A stretch of DNA of 64,000 nt from CAZDWZ01 sp964509425 (GCA_964509425.1 CAZDWZ010000006.1:124001-188000), one strand, 5' to 3'. Numbered from the stretch's first letter, positions 52,622-62,415 are shown. The notes: generated from the letters alone by a model not told the origin. Numbers and translations: made by a program.

Positions 52622-53632
52622 TTACTTCACAACCGATTCAGTTCTTCGGTTCTTTGACCAAGCGGCTTCATTATGTCCCGGATCCGCAGGCAACTCTTCC
52701 CCGAAGGTTTGAGTCGTAATTTGATCCTTTGGAATTCCCAGCGTGCGGAGATAGTCATAAGCGGACTTCGCACGGCGGGCACCGAGAGCAAGGTTATACT
52801 CGTTCGTACCGCGCTCATCGCAATGGCCTTCGAGTGATACCTTCTTCGCCGGATTGGCCTTCATCCACTCAGCATTTTCCTTCAGCGTACCTTGCTGATC
52901 ACGCTTTACTTCGGAGCGATCGAAATCGTAGTAGATCGTCTTCAAAGGTCCAGTTGAACGCTGACCGAGATCCTTGTTCATGCCGGCTTCTTTAGCCGCC
53001 TTGCTGCCGCCCAACGAGCTGTCATCTTCTCCGCCGAAGCGATAGAAAGCCATGAGCAATCCCGTGTGGTTTTGCTGCTGCTTGCCGTCTTGTGCGAAGA
53101 GGAAGCTGTAGTCACCGCGGATAGCAAAATCTTTGCTGAACCAGTAGTTCAAACCGGCGCCCGGTCCGTAGAAAGGCGACCAGTTCGAGCCCTCACGCCA
53201 TTTGCCGTAGAAACCCATACCGGCAATTGCCGAAACATATGGATCGATCGTCCGATCTTCGTCGTTTCCGACAAAGTGGTAGAGGAGACCGAGGTTTGAC
53301 TTCAAGAGCCAGTTTTCCCCAGGTGAGTTTCTGCCGTTGTAAGTTCCTTCACGCGGATGCGGAGCAGGGTAATCTCGTCCTTCCATAAAAGGACTTCCAC
53401 CGAAACCGCCTTCAACAGTTACGTTTGGATCAACGTCGTAGCCGAGACGCGCTTCAAGCAGCATCCCGCTGTAGTTCGGCTCGCTTCCTTCGAGGAAGTA
53501 GCCGCCGCCGCCAAGCCAATATGTCCAAGGCTCTTCTTGAGCTTGAGAAGTAGATCCCAAACCCAAAACCGACATTGATGACAGCGCACCGACACCGAAT
53601 AATGCGGCGCCTAACAATCTTCTTATTTTCAT
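52622..53632 (-). CDS. OmpA/Pal-family outer membrane protein
   Basis: From ATG 53632 (CAGGGA upstream) the product has 336 residues. A signal peptide (LLGAALFGVGALSSMSVLG, cleaved after SQA) is followed by a beta-barrel-like domain (about 35-200, WTYWLGGGGYFLEG, EARLGYDV, GGFGGSPF, LGLLYHFV, IAGMGFYGKW, IRGDYSFLFAQ). The C-terminal OmpA/Pal peptidoglycan-binding domain shows TIYYDFDRSEVKRD, SLEGHCDERGTNEYN and LGARRAKSAYDYL. It ties the outer membrane to peptidoglycan. No lipobox is seen. A long regulatory region lies upstream. Confidence 0.92.
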   Translation of the reverse strand: MKIRRLLGAALFGVGALSSMSVLGLGSTSQAQEEPWTYWLGGGGYFLEGSEPNYSGMLLEARLGYDVDPNVTVEGGFGGSPFMEGRDYPAPHPREGTYNGRNSPGENWLLKSNLGLLYHFVGNDEDRTIDPYVSAIAGMGFYGKWREGSNWSPFYGPGAGLNYWFSKDFAIRGDYSFLFAQDGKQQQNHTGLLMAFYRFGGEDDSSLGGSKAAKEAGMNKDLGQRSTGPLKTIYYDFDRSEVKRDQQGTLKENAEWMKANPAKKVSLEGHCDERGTNEYNLALGARRAKSAYDYLRTLGIPKDQITTQTFGEELPADPGHNEAAWSKNRRTESVVK

Positions 53633-54014
53633 AGTGTTTCCCTGCTCTCCAGAACTATCACTTCCCGTTTTGTCAGATTTACCAATTCGCCTCAAACTCA
53701 TGACCGTCCGATTCTTAGTGCGGATTAGCCCGCCATTCAATTCGCCGCGACAATGTTCGCCGCCATTAGATTCAGACTGCGGAACCGCTGCTCCAAAAAT
53801 TAAAGCCGCGTTTCAAAGTATTATCTGCCGGAAGTGAACAGATAATTAGCACTTTTCAAATTAAATGCTACTCCAAATCTGTAGCTTGTCACCAACTTTA
53901 TTCAAATTAAACCAAAATCTTACGCCCCCAGGTTGGTCGCCGCGCAAGAAATTGCTAAGAGATTTCGACGGAGACTATCCAATTAATTCTTGATGACACT
54001 ATGACTGAAATCAT
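53633..54014. promoter_or_regulatory. Divergent region between OmpA-family gene and serS
   Basis: About 380 bases. An 11-bp direct repeat TTCAAATTAAA occurs at 53855-53865 and 53901-53911, 46 bp apart. A third, looser AT-rich copy lies near 53800. Regulator binding here is plausible but unproven. Confidence 0.45.
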
Positions 54015-55289
54015 ATGATCGACATCGGCGATCTCAGAGCCCGGCCGGAGGCATACGAAAAGGCCTGCCAGCGGAAACGTATTAAGTTCGACATGAAGGC
54101 GTTTCTTGATCTTGACGCAAAGCGCCGGGATCTCATCGTCCGGTCCGACAACCTCCGCTCCCAGCTAAACACCATCAACAAGGAAGTGCCCAAGCTCCAA
54201 GGCGAGGAGCGAGAGAAGCGACTTCAAGAGGTGAAGGCACTCAGTGGAGAAAACAAAACTCTCTCCGTTGAGCTGAAGGAGATTGAAGAGAAGTGGCAGA
54301 AAGATCAGCTCCTCATTCCCTCGATCCCGCTTGATGCCGTTCCCGACGGAAAAGACGACACGGAGAATGTCGAGATCCGCCGAGTTGGCGAGATCCCACA
54401 GTTCTCATTCCCTCTTAAAGATCACATTGATCTGGGAATGAGGCTCGACCTTATTGACGTCGAGCGCGGCGTAAAAATTGCCGGAGCAAGAAACTATTTT
54501 CTAAAAGGCGACGGCGCTCGGCTTCATCACGCGGTCCTGCAGTTCGCCATGGATCTCATCAGCAAGCGCGGTTACACCCTCATGGAACCGCCGCACATCG
54601 TCAAATATTCGGCGATGATGGGCACCGGCTATTTCCCGGGCGGAGAGGAGATGGCCTACCATCTCGATGAGCGAGACAGTGAAAACTATCTGATTGGAAC
54701 TTCCGAAGTTCCAGTTGCTTCGTTTCACCTCGACGAGCTTCTCGCAAAGTCTGAGCTCCCGAAGCGCTATGCGGGATATTCGGCCTGTTACCGACGAGAA
54801 GCCGGAACCTACGGAAAGGATACTCGCGGTCTTTACCGTGTTCATCAGTTCTACAAAGTTGAGCAAGTCATCATCTGCGAAGCGGATGATGCCGTGAGCG
54901 CGGCGTTTCACAAAGAGCTCCTTTCGAACTCTGAAGATCTGCTGAAGGCACTGAATCTTCCCTACCGCGTCGTGGACGTCTGCTCCGGAGATATGGGTCA
55001 GGGCCAAGTATATAAAAACGACATTGAGACCTGGATGCCGTCTCGAAATGCGTACTCCGAGACGCATAGCTGCTCAACGCTCAGCGACTTTCAGGCCCGG
55101 CGATTGAATCTCCGCTACAAAGACGAAAGCGGAAAGAATCGTTTCTGTCACACGCTGAACAACACGCTCGTTGCCTCTCCAAGAGTGCTCATCCCGATTC
55201 TCGAGATGAATCAGCAGGCGGATGGAAGCATACTGATTCCGGAAGCCCTCCGGCCGTACATGGGTGGACAAGAGCGGATTGGCGGATAG
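54015..55289 (+). CDS. serS: Seryl-tRNA synthetase
   Basis: The 424-residue product matches bacterial SerRS over its length. An N-terminal coiled-coil arm (about 30-105) grips the long variable arm of tRNA-Ser, and the class II catalytic core has motif 2 (CYRREAGTYGKDTRGLYR) and motif 3 (NNTLVASPRVLIPILEMNQ). The ending IPEALRPYMGG is also typical. It charges tRNA-Ser. ATG 54015 has almost no Shine-Dalgarno, typical of several host genes in this window. Single gene, divergent from the OmpA-family gene. Confidence 0.97.
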   Translation: MIDIGDLRARPEAYEKACQRKRIKFDMKAFLDLDAKRRDLIVRSDNLRSQLNTINKEVPKLQGEEREKRLQEVKALSGENKTLSVELKEIEEKWQKDQLLIPSIPLDAVPDGKDDTENVEIRRVGEIPQFSFPLKDHIDLGMRLDLIDVERGVKIAGARNYFLKGDGARLHHAVLQFAMDLISKRGYTLMEPPHIVKYSAMMGTGYFPGGEEMAYHLDERDSENYLIGTSEVPVASFHLDELLAKSELPKRYAGYSACYRREAGTYGKDTRGLYRVHQFYKVEQVIICEADDAVSAAFHKELLSNSEDLLKALNLPYRVVDVCSGDMGQGQVYKNDIETWMPSRNAYSETHSCSTLSDFQARRLNLRYKDESGKNRFCHTLNNTLVASPRVLIPILEMNQQADGSILIPEALRPYMGGQERIGG

Positions 55290-56235
55290 GATCGAGCTCT
55301 CGAAGATCCGGAGAATTTAGAGTTCCTCCGCGATCTGCGAAAAAGCTTCCTGCGCAGCCTTCAGCACACTCCTCGCAGAGTATCTTCGAGTTCATAGAAG
55401 CGTTCTACAAGAGAGAACGCATTCACTCAGCTCCTGCATTCAAAGTCCCGAACGTTTGAGTTCCAAGCTCGGAGTGCCTAACTCCCGCTCCACCAAAAAC
55501 GGTGGAGAGCGAATCATCCAATCACTCCCGCTTACTTATCGGACGTTTTAAGAATTCCGAATTCGACTCCTGCCGTAATTTCGGGACGACTTCCAGGATC
55601 TGACGGCATACCCTGCAAATGAAAATTGAAGACAACATCGAGAATCTCTACAGCTTGGGGAGAGAATCAATCTCCTAATTTTTGAATAATAATCACAGGA
55701 GCAAGCTTGTCGTAATGGTTGCTCAAAGGTGCGCCTTCTCCGCACGCTCGAATATTTCCTGGAATGTTCGAGCGTGCGGCACGAAGGCGCTAGTCTCGTC
55801 ACACATTCGCCATGTGTGAAGTATGCTCACTCTCCCAAGTGCGCATACTACGAGTCTTCCGCTGCGCGGCGTTGCGTTGCTTCTAAAAGGCGCAACGTGG
55901 GGAGCAGATCGGGAAAGATGAGTGCGCTGTCGGGTCAACCGCAGCACATTCATTCCCGATTTTCTCCAGTCCATACCGGGTATACTGTCGTCCTCCGACA
56001 GCTTACTGCCCGAGACAATGGACCCACGGAGGACTTGTCGAGAGCCGTTTCAAGGTTTTCGACAAGCTTGCCTCCGTCTTGCGTCATTTTCGAATTGTAT
56101 CCCGGCGTTTTCTGAGCGGGAGATCGGAGGCCGCAGTGGAAGGCAGAACAGAAAATGACGCTTTTCTATTTTGGCGATAAGCCATTTCAAATCATGGGTA
56201 TGAATGAGAGATACGTTTGTGCCACTTTGTAACTT
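55290..56235. other. 0.95-kb gene-free region
   Basis: No convincing gene on either strand. CTCCACC/GGTGGAG (about 55487-55506) may end serS transcription. The right part (55731-56077) is a chain of strong hairpins described separately. No tRNA found. Confidence 0.5.
55731..56077. ncRNA. Candidate structured RNA or hairpin array
   Basis: Six hairpins lie in series. H1 at 55731-55790 has a stem of about 20 bp (GCGCCTT and CCGCACGCTCGAA arms). The others are H2 55800-55818 (CACACAT/ATGTGTG), H3 55821-55848 (GTATGC/GCATAC), H4 55871-55896 (GTTGCG/CGCAAC), H5 55985-56001 (CTGTCG/CGACAG) and H6 56026-56077 (ACGGAGG..CTTGTCGA with TCGACAAG..CCTCCGT). No known RNA family is recognised. Transcription strand unknown. 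Confidence 0.4.
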
Positions 56236-57789
56236 ATGTTTGCTGCTTCCACCGAACCTGAATTGGCACAAAGTCCAGAAGGAATGCTCCGGCCTTCGAG
56301 TCTGCTTCGGCGAGTCTCAATCGGCCTCTGCACTCTTCTCTTCGGCCTTGCCGCCGCTCAATTCTTTGCGACGTATTGGCTGCTCTCCAGAGTAACGGAC
56401 GAGTCGGAGCAACTTGCAATGCTGTCGACGGCACCTGAAATCGCCGAGATCATTGCTCCGGTTCTGGGGCATGAACCACCCGATTTCAACAAGCTCAGTG
56501 AGCTTATGACGGCTTTCACGAAGGCAAATCCCAAGCTTCATCTCCTCTTGCTCGACGAGCGAGGAACAATCATCGCAAGTTTCGGGATTGATTCTTTCCT
56601 GCTGGTTCAGAAATCCATTTCGCTCGAACCAATCATTCGGCTCATCGACCTCGATCCTCCTTTTCGCTTCCCGATATATGGCCCTGACCCGGAGCACCCG
56701 GGCGAGAAAACGATCTTCTCGGCGGCCCGTCTAGTCATCGGAGATCGTCCCGGATATCTCTACGTGAACCTTCGAGCGAAAGGCTTTCAGAATCTCTACG
56801 TCATGAGCGCAGAGAACTTTGCGATAAAGACGATCGCTCTGCTCGTCATCGGCTCAGTTCTGGCAGTGGCCCTGTTCGGCTTCACCTTTCTTCGCTATCT
56901 CAACCGGAGACTGAGCGAGGTTCTGACGGTCGTTCGGCGATTCGGGAAAAACGACTTCTCCAGCCGTGCTCCCACGGTGTCAAACGATGAAATCGCTCAT
57001 CTCGCGCTGGAGGTAAATATGATGGCGGACCGCATTGAGGAAGGCCTTACGGCGCTGAAAAATCGAGACGCGATGCGGCGGCAGCTCATCGCCAATGTCT
57101 CTCACGATCTCAGGGGGCCGGTGGCCAGTATTCGTGGACTTCTTGAAGTGCTTCAGGGAATGCCCGAGCCGCAGGCGAGGGTCAAATTCGCTGAATTCCA
57201 AAATTCATTTCTTTCGAGTACGACTGCACTGCAAAAACTGCTTAGCGAACTTTTCGACCTCGCAAAATTTGAGGCACAAGAGAAGACGCCTGAACAAGTA
57301 ATCATCGACCTCGCAGAACTCCTGGAAGATGCGGTAATCGGGTGCCGAGGAGTCGCGGAGTCAAATAAGATACGGCTCATGCTGAACACATCCAACGAAC
57401 GCGCCTCGATCACCGGTGATCCGGAGATGCTTCGCCGGGCGCTTCAAAACTTAATTGAGAATGCGATTTATTATTCGAAGGAAGGCGCCCGCGTTACGGT
57501 CTCACTCGAAAGAAAGGAAGATTTGGTATCGGTCAGCGTTCGCGATGAGGGAGCCGGCATTCCTCCTCACGATATCCAGCGCGTCATGGAGCGTTTTGAG
57601 ACAGGTGCGAGCAGCAGTCTCGGTGGACGCACCTCAAGTGGATTGGGGCTCTCGATCGTGCAACAAATTCTTAAGTTACATGGAAGCACGATTGAAGTTT
57701 CGTCGACAGAAGGAGTTGGTTCAACCTTTCACTTTTCTCTTCCTTGCGCACAATTAAACAACGTGAAGCTCACCACTGCCGTCCGTTGA
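56236..57789 (+). CDS. Membrane sensor histidine kinase (system 2)
   Basis: The 517-residue product has TM1 (about 28-48), a periplasmic sensor domain with PGYLYVNLRAKG, TM2 (about 200-220), a HAMP domain (LNRRLSEVLTVVRRFGKNDF), H-box IANVSHDLRGPVASI, N-box RALQNLIENAIYYS, DEGAGIP and GLGLSIVQQI. The sensor block resembles that of the kinase at 18252 (SGYLYVLLRNQR), so they are paralogues. The matching regulator is probably the one at 60015, which lies beyond the convergent VCBS gene. ATG 56236 has no clear Shine-Dalgarno. Confidence 0.92.
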   Translation: MFAASTEPELAQSPEGMLRPSSLLRRVSIGLCTLLFGLAAAQFFATYWLLSRVTDESEQLAMLSTAPEIAEIIAPVLGHEPPDFNKLSELMTAFTKANPKLHLLLLDERGTIIASFGIDSFLLVQKSISLEPIIRLIDLDPPFRFPIYGPDPEHPGEKTIFSAARLVIGDRPGYLYVNLRAKGFQNLYVMSAENFAIKTIALLVIGSVLAVALFGFTFLRYLNRRLSEVLTVVRRFGKNDFSSRAPTVSNDEIAHLALEVNMMADRIEEGLTALKNRDAMRRQLIANVSHDLRGPVASIRGLLEVLQGMPEPQARVKFAEFQNSFLSSTTALQKLLSELFDLAKFEAQEKTPEQVIIDLAELLEDAVIGCRGVAESNKIRLMLNTSNERASITGDPEMLRRALQNLIENAIYYSKEGARVTVSLERKEDLVSVSVRDEGAGIPPHDIQRVMERFETGASSSLGGRTSSGLGLSIVQQILKLHGSTIEVSSTEGVGSTFHFSLPCAQLNNVKLTTAVR

Positions 57790-57879
57790 TTTTCCACAGC
57801 ACCGCTTCAAGACCGGCTATCGACTGCGCACCAAACATCCGCGCAAAAACGAAGTCGGTGCCAAAGATCGGCGTTCAAA

Positions 57880-60018
57880 CTATTTGAGAAAAACTGACTC
57901 TTTCGGAGTGCATCCGGCTACCGGTGAGCGAGGGTTCGGAACGAACCGGCATTCCGGGATCATACGAACCGGAGTATTCTTTGGAGGATCACCGGCATGA
58001 CCAATATACTGTATTTGCCGGTATTTATATGCCCGGCAAGCATTTCCTGAGGAGTTGCCGACATAGACACTTCCATCGACCGGGGCGATACAACCGTCAC
58101 GCGAGAAAGTCTGATCGCTCTGGCGGCGAACGCCGAAGCGGATCGCCGGTGGAATTTCCTTGACGTCGAGAATGTGCTCCTGCCAGCGGCTTGATGCACC
58201 TTGACCGAAATACACTCCTGCCTGTACTTCGCCGAGCTTGTATCGCTCAAGATTAAGTTTCCGGCACTGGAGCCGGAGGGCGCAATTTTCACAACTTGAG
58301 ATTGCGCCGACAGCCACGAAATCCTCGGGGCACATCGTTTCGGTCTCTACCGTTTCTTCCCCGAGAATGTCGTCATCCGGGAGCGGGCAGCAGTAGGCGT
58401 CATAAAAATGTAGCCTCCGTGAGTTGGTCGTATCGCTATCATTACTCGACAGCCAAACCGAATTTGCGGGACAGCCGGCATGCCGCGGCCCCCATTTTGA
58501 ATCGAGCAGGGAGGCATCAGGAGAGTAGCCAAGACAAATCTTCGGGCCTGATGGAAGCGGAACATAATGAACCGGCGCGCCGATCGATGACTGAAGAGAG
58601 GATTCCGACACCGTGAGAAAGTTCTCCATGACTCTCATCCGGCTCGATGGCCTTTTTGCAAAGTGCGTGAGCCGCCGGCCCAGCCGAGTCTGAACCGTGC
58701 GCGAGGAGACCGGATTCAACTGATGGCCGCCGGAGCGAATTTCAATCCGTGTCCCATTGACCAACTGTTCGAGCGCGAGTTGAAGTTCGAAATGACCGAC
58801 ACTCGATGTTTCGGTCTTCACTTCTCCGTCAATCAGAATCTGAGTTCCGGAAACCGGGTTGCCGCGGTCAAGCCGGGCGATCGCACACCTCGGCTCCTTG
58901 ATCGATGCTGAAGCAATCCGTCTTGCGCATCGCAGAAGCTCGAAATACCCGTCGCCGTCAAAATCTCCCGCTTCAAACAGCACCCCAGAATCATGACCGC
59001 TCCAAGGAAGCTTTGCCGGGCTCTCGAGCCCCGTTGAACCATTGGATTGGGCGAGCCACCAACCTGCTATTGAACCACCATAAGCGAGAACGTCGGACAA
59101 CGTATCCCCGTTGAAGTCTCCAATGAATGCAGTGTTCCAGGAATATCCGAGCGGGAAAGTCGCCTGCCAGAGCGGCAAAGGAGGTGCATTTCGTCCGTCT
59201 TCAGGAGCGGGAAATGCTTTGAAATCTCCATAGGTCCCTCCGACGACGAGGACTGTACCGGGAAGATCGGTTCGAAAGTCGCCACTCCCCACAACCAGAT
59301 GGTCTCGAGGGAGGTAGAGAACTCCGGGGGGAGAGTCGGTTCGAGTTGGTGCAAAGAGGAAGGTGATCTCGGACTCAGGGTGTGGAACGAGAAGTTTGGG
59401 ATCGCGTCCTCTTCCAACCGGGGCAGAAATCACTGGGAGGTGGGGATTTGGAAAGTGAATCGGCCACCGGCCTTCGCTTACCTGTTCCGTGAAGCGTCCG
59501 TCACAAGTGGATCGCAAGCGAACCACTTCTTCATTCGCTACAAAAAGCAAGTCGGCACAGTCATCACGGTCGATAAGAAGTGGAACAACTTCAAATTTGC
59601 CTCCGGCGGACGTTCCTTGAACTTCCTGAGGCTTGAAAAACTTCTCTCGACAATCGCTTAGGAGAACAACCGGTGATTTCTCTCGAGTGCGGAGCAAAAG
59701 AAGATCGCTGCAGCCGTCCCCGTTAAAATCGGCGCTTTTCAGTTGCTTCCATTCTGGGCCGACGTCGAGAGCGGATGGCGGCGACAAACTCCTTTCTGAC
59801 GATTGCGGAGACGACTGCTCTTTTGCATTTTCTAGCGAAAGATTTCCTTCAACACTCCAAGGTGTGACACGAAACCCGGGGTTGCTGAGAAATTCCCGCA
59901 CTTCTCCTGTCAGGGTGACAGATTCAGATCGAGCCTCGGCGAGGATGCCAAAAGTGAAAACGACGAAGGCAAATAGCCATTCCGCAGATAGCGAGAGACG
60001 CCCCTTCGGGAAATTCAT
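57880..60018 (-). CDS. Secreted VCBS/FG-GAP repeat protein with Cys-rich C-terminus, paralogue B
   Basis: The 712-residue product has a signal peptide (LFAFVVFTFGILAEARS). FG-GAP/VCBS repeats follow: SADFNGDGCSDLLLL, VPLLIDRDDCADLLFV, IGDFNGDTLSDVLAYGG and AGDFDGDGYFELLRC. The C-terminal part is Cys-rich (DAYCCPLPDDDILG, TMCPEDFVAVGAISSC, CALRLQCRKL) and ends RMIPECRFVPNPRSPVAGC, matching RMFPDCAGPLDSTDPHGKC of the paralogue at 45568. Its ATG overlaps the stop of the response regulator gene (ATGA), so the two are translated from one message. It is convergent with the sensor kinase. Confidence 0.85.
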   Translation of the reverse strand: MNFPKGRLSLSAEWLFAFVVFTFGILAEARSESVTLTGEVREFLSNPGFRVTPWSVEGNLSLENAKEQSSPQSSERSLSPPSALDVGPEWKQLKSADFNGDGCSDLLLLRTREKSPVVLLSDCREKFFKPQEVQGTSAGGKFEVVPLLIDRDDCADLLFVANEEVVRLRSTCDGRFTEQVSEGRWPIHFPNPHLPVISAPVGRGRDPKLLVPHPESEITFLFAPTRTDSPPGVLYLPRDHLVVGSGDFRTDLPGTVLVVGGTYGDFKAFPAPEDGRNAPPLPLWQATFPLGYSWNTAFIGDFNGDTLSDVLAYGGSIAGWWLAQSNGSTGLESPAKLPWSGHDSGVLFEAGDFDGDGYFELLRCARRIASASIKEPRCAIARLDRGNPVSGTQILIDGEVKTETSSVGHFELQLALEQLVNGTRIEIRSGGHQLNPVSSRTVQTRLGRRLTHFAKRPSSRMRVMENFLTVSESSLQSSIGAPVHYVPLPSGPKICLGYSPDASLLDSKWGPRHAGCPANSVWLSSNDSDTTNSRRLHFYDAYCCPLPDDDILGEETVETETMCPEDFVAVGAISSCENCALRLQCRKLNLERYKLGEVQAGVYFGQGASSRWQEHILDVKEIPPAIRFGVRRQSDQTFSRDGCIAPVDGSVYVGNSSGNACRAYKYRQIQYIGHAGDPPKNTPVRMIPECRFVPNPRSPVAGCTPKESVFLK

Positions 60019-60788
60019 GACTTCCCGGAGATCCGGACGGACGACGCCAGTTCTTCTAAAGTCGCAAAACGGTATCCCACTCCTCGAACTGTGCGAATGT
60101 AAACCGGCTCATCAATATTCGCCTCGACCTTCATCCGAAGGCGCGAAATATGGGAGGTGATTGCCTGGTCATATTCTGAAATTTCATAGCCGAGGACATC
60201 AACCAGCAATTTCTCGCGAGGGAATACCTTTCCCGGATTGGAGGCAAAAAGAAGTAAAATATCAAATTCGGCTCTCGAGAGGTCAATTAGTTTGCCCGAG
60301 ATAAAAACAAGCCGGGCATCGGTATCGATCCGAATCTCTCCCACCTCAAGAGGCTCACTCGATGAGCCCCCGCTCGCCTTCGACCGCTGGTCCGCTGCCG
60401 CCCGCCGCCACACAGCCTTTATTCGAGCGATGACCTCACGAGGAGAGAACGGCTTTGTGACATAGTCATCCGCACCGGTTTCAAGTCCGACAATTCGATC
60501 GACTACATCAGCCCTGGAGGTCAAGCAAATGATGGGAGTGTCGATGCCCGAGATTCTGAGGGACCTGCAGAGATCAATTCCACTCATATCCGGAAGAGTC
60601 AGGTCGAGAAGGATGAGATCAAATCTGCCTTGAGAGATTTCTTCAAGAGCTGCCGAAGCAGTCATCACGGAGGTGAGTGAGCAGGGAAGTTCCATTTCAA
60701 AGGCTTCTCGAAGAATCCGTACGATTTCCGGATCGTCATCGACGATGATGACACGCTTTTTGGGAATCGCCGTTGAATTAATTTCCAT
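60015..60788 (-). CDS. OmpR/PhoB-family response regulator (system 2)
   Basis: The 257-residue product has a receiver domain (VIIVDDDPEIVRIL, LILLDLTLPDMSGIDL, ICLTSRADVV, DDYVTKPFSPRE) and a winged-helix DNA-binding domain (LSRAEFDILLLFASNPGKV, AITSHISRLRMKVE, VRGVGYRFATL). It is read as the first gene of a pair with the secreted VCBS protein, whose start overlaps its stop by four bases. It likely pairs with the kinase at 56236, because no other kinase is near. Confidence 0.92.
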   Translation of the reverse strand: MEINSTAIPKKRVIIVDDDPEIVRILREAFEMELPCSLTSVMTASAALEEISQGRFDLILLDLTLPDMSGIDLCRSLRISGIDTPIICLTSRADVVDRIVGLETGADDYVTKPFSPREVIARIKAVWRRAAADQRSKASGGSSSEPLEVGEIRIDTDARLVFISGKLIDLSRAEFDILLLFASNPGKVFPREKLLVDVLGYEISEYDQAITSHISRLRMKVEANIDEPVYIRTVRGVGYRFATLEELASSVRISGKS

Positions 60789-61155
60789 AGCCGCCCCCCT
60801 AGTTTCTCTCGCTTCCTAGCCTGAGAAGGTCTGAATCTAACATTCCCATCCCCGGATCCTGTTGTGAAGCCCAAAAGACGGGTTTTCTGTTCGTTGTCTC
60901 GCCATTCTCTCGCAGCTTGATTGAATTCCTGCGCTCTCTCCGCTTTGCAGGAGATTCTGCCAACCGCAATTCCACCTTTTTAATCTTCGAAGTCTCTCCG
61001 TTCGCTGTTCGAAAGGCAGTAACATTCTGAAATCAATCCTCGGCGCGCTTCGACTCCCTCATGAGCATCATAAACGTTTCGGGAGAACAAAATAGCAAAA
61101 ACAAAAACTGTCTCTCCATGCGAAAGGGATCAAATACTAACTTCAAAGGACTTCT
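60789..61155. promoter_or_regulatory. Divergent region between response regulator 2 and gene 61156
   Basis: About 370 bases with no gene on either strand, becoming AT-rich after 61070. It should hold promoters for both flanking genes. No clear operator was found. Confidence 0.35.
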
Positions 61156-62415
61156 ATGAGCCCGAACTGTCCTCAACAAAATAAAATGCTACCGATACAA
61201 ACGCCGCAGCCGAACTATGGTTGTTCCCCGATCGTGCCGACATCACCAATGTACAGATGCAGTCCGCCTCTTATGGTTCTTCCTCCATCGGCCGCCGCTC
61301 AGCCCCTGCCTCCCGCCGGTCCGAGTCCCATCGCCGCACCGTTCATAGTTGGCAGCCGCGTTGAGAATGACATGCTGATTGTTTCGATCCCCTCGAATCG
61401 AGCCGTAGGATTCGTCGAGAACGGCGGGCCTGCGGTTTTCATCGAGGAAATAAAAGGCGGAAAGCAATTAGAGGGCCAGCGCGTTGACGAATACCGAATA
61501 AAATTCGGCCAGACTTTCACACCGTCCACGACCGAAGATTTTCTCTTGGTACAGGTTATGGTTGACGGCAAAATTTATGTGATTGGCAATCCCTGGAAAG
61601 AACCGAATCAAAAATCGGAGGAAACAGGAACGAACCCTTCGAAATTAGACAGTGACAAGCCTCCGACGAAAGATAAACTGAACGCGAATACGGTTCCACC
61701 GAAACAAGGAGAGGTCTTACAGAAAGAAAGCGGGCCGGAAACGAAGCTTCAGATCGAGAGCCCCTCGAAAGAGCCCCGAACGGCACCAGCGACGGGTAAT
61801 CCGGCTTCGTCCGGCGGAGACAGCGACCGGCCCCCGGTGAAGGTTGAACATGAACCCAGCCCACCCAGGAAAGCTGAAACCACGAAGACAGCCTCCGAAC
61901 CGGAGAAGATGACGACTGCTCAAGAAATTGGAGCGCTCATCACCGATGAAACAACAAACGAAAGGCTCAGTAGAGTGCATGAAATCTGCACGAACTTACT
62001 GACGGGCGGCGCGACAGTCTGTACTCAAATCAATGTAAACGATAAGAACGCATTTCATTCATTTCATTTCTGGCCCAGCACCAGAAACGGCGAGATGCAG
62101 CTCATCATAACGACGGTCAATGTCGAACGCGGCGAGAGCACGAGGAGCGAGATGGACTCGCTCATCTTGAGGCGAAAAGTTGGAGAAAAAAATTGGCGGG
62201 TCGTTGCAGGCGAGCTTACAACAGTGACAACAAACGGCGAAGAAAGGAGACCACTTACCCCTGAAGAGCTGATTGAGACTTCCAAGACTTGGAAGAACAA
62301 CAACGGAGGACGTTATTTGGATCTCAAGCTCGCCTGGGCGACAGAACCACACGGTCTCGAGATCGTGGCAGGAACCTATGATCGGGGTAAAATTCTGATC
62401 CTGGCGAAGGATTGA
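61156..62415 (+). CDS. Hypothetical protein with long disordered linker
   Basis: I recognise no family. The 419-residue product has a Pro-rich head (about 1-60), a compact strand-rich domain (about 62-150, ENDMLIVSIPSNRAVGFVE, FLLVQVMVDGKIYVIG), a charged, Pro/Lys/Glu-rich linker predicted disordered (about 150-265), and a C-terminal mixed domain (about 270-419). The last includes LSRVHEICTNLLTGG, MQLIITTVNVERG and LKLAWATEPHGLEIVAG. No signal peptide is visible. ATG 61156 follows AAAGGACTTCT. Confidence 0.7.
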   Translation: MSPNCPQQNKMLPIQTPQPNYGCSPIVPTSPMYRCSPPLMVLPPSAAAQPLPPAGPSPIAAPFIVGSRVENDMLIVSIPSNRAVGFVENGGPAVFIEEIKGGKQLEGQRVDEYRIKFGQTFTPSTTEDFLLVQVMVDGKIYVIGNPWKEPNQKSEETGTNPSKLDSDKPPTKDKLNANTVPPKQGEVLQKESGPETKLQIESPSKEPRTAPATGNPASSGGDSDRPPVKVEHEPSPPRKAETTKTASEPEKMTTAQEIGALITDETTNERLSRVHEICTNLLTGGATVCTQINVNDKNAFHSFHFWPSTRNGEMQLIITTVNVERGESTRSEMDSLILRRKVGEKNWRVVAGELTTVTTNGEERRPLTPEELIETSKTWKNNNGGRYLDLKLAWATEPHGLEIVAGTYDRGKILILAKD

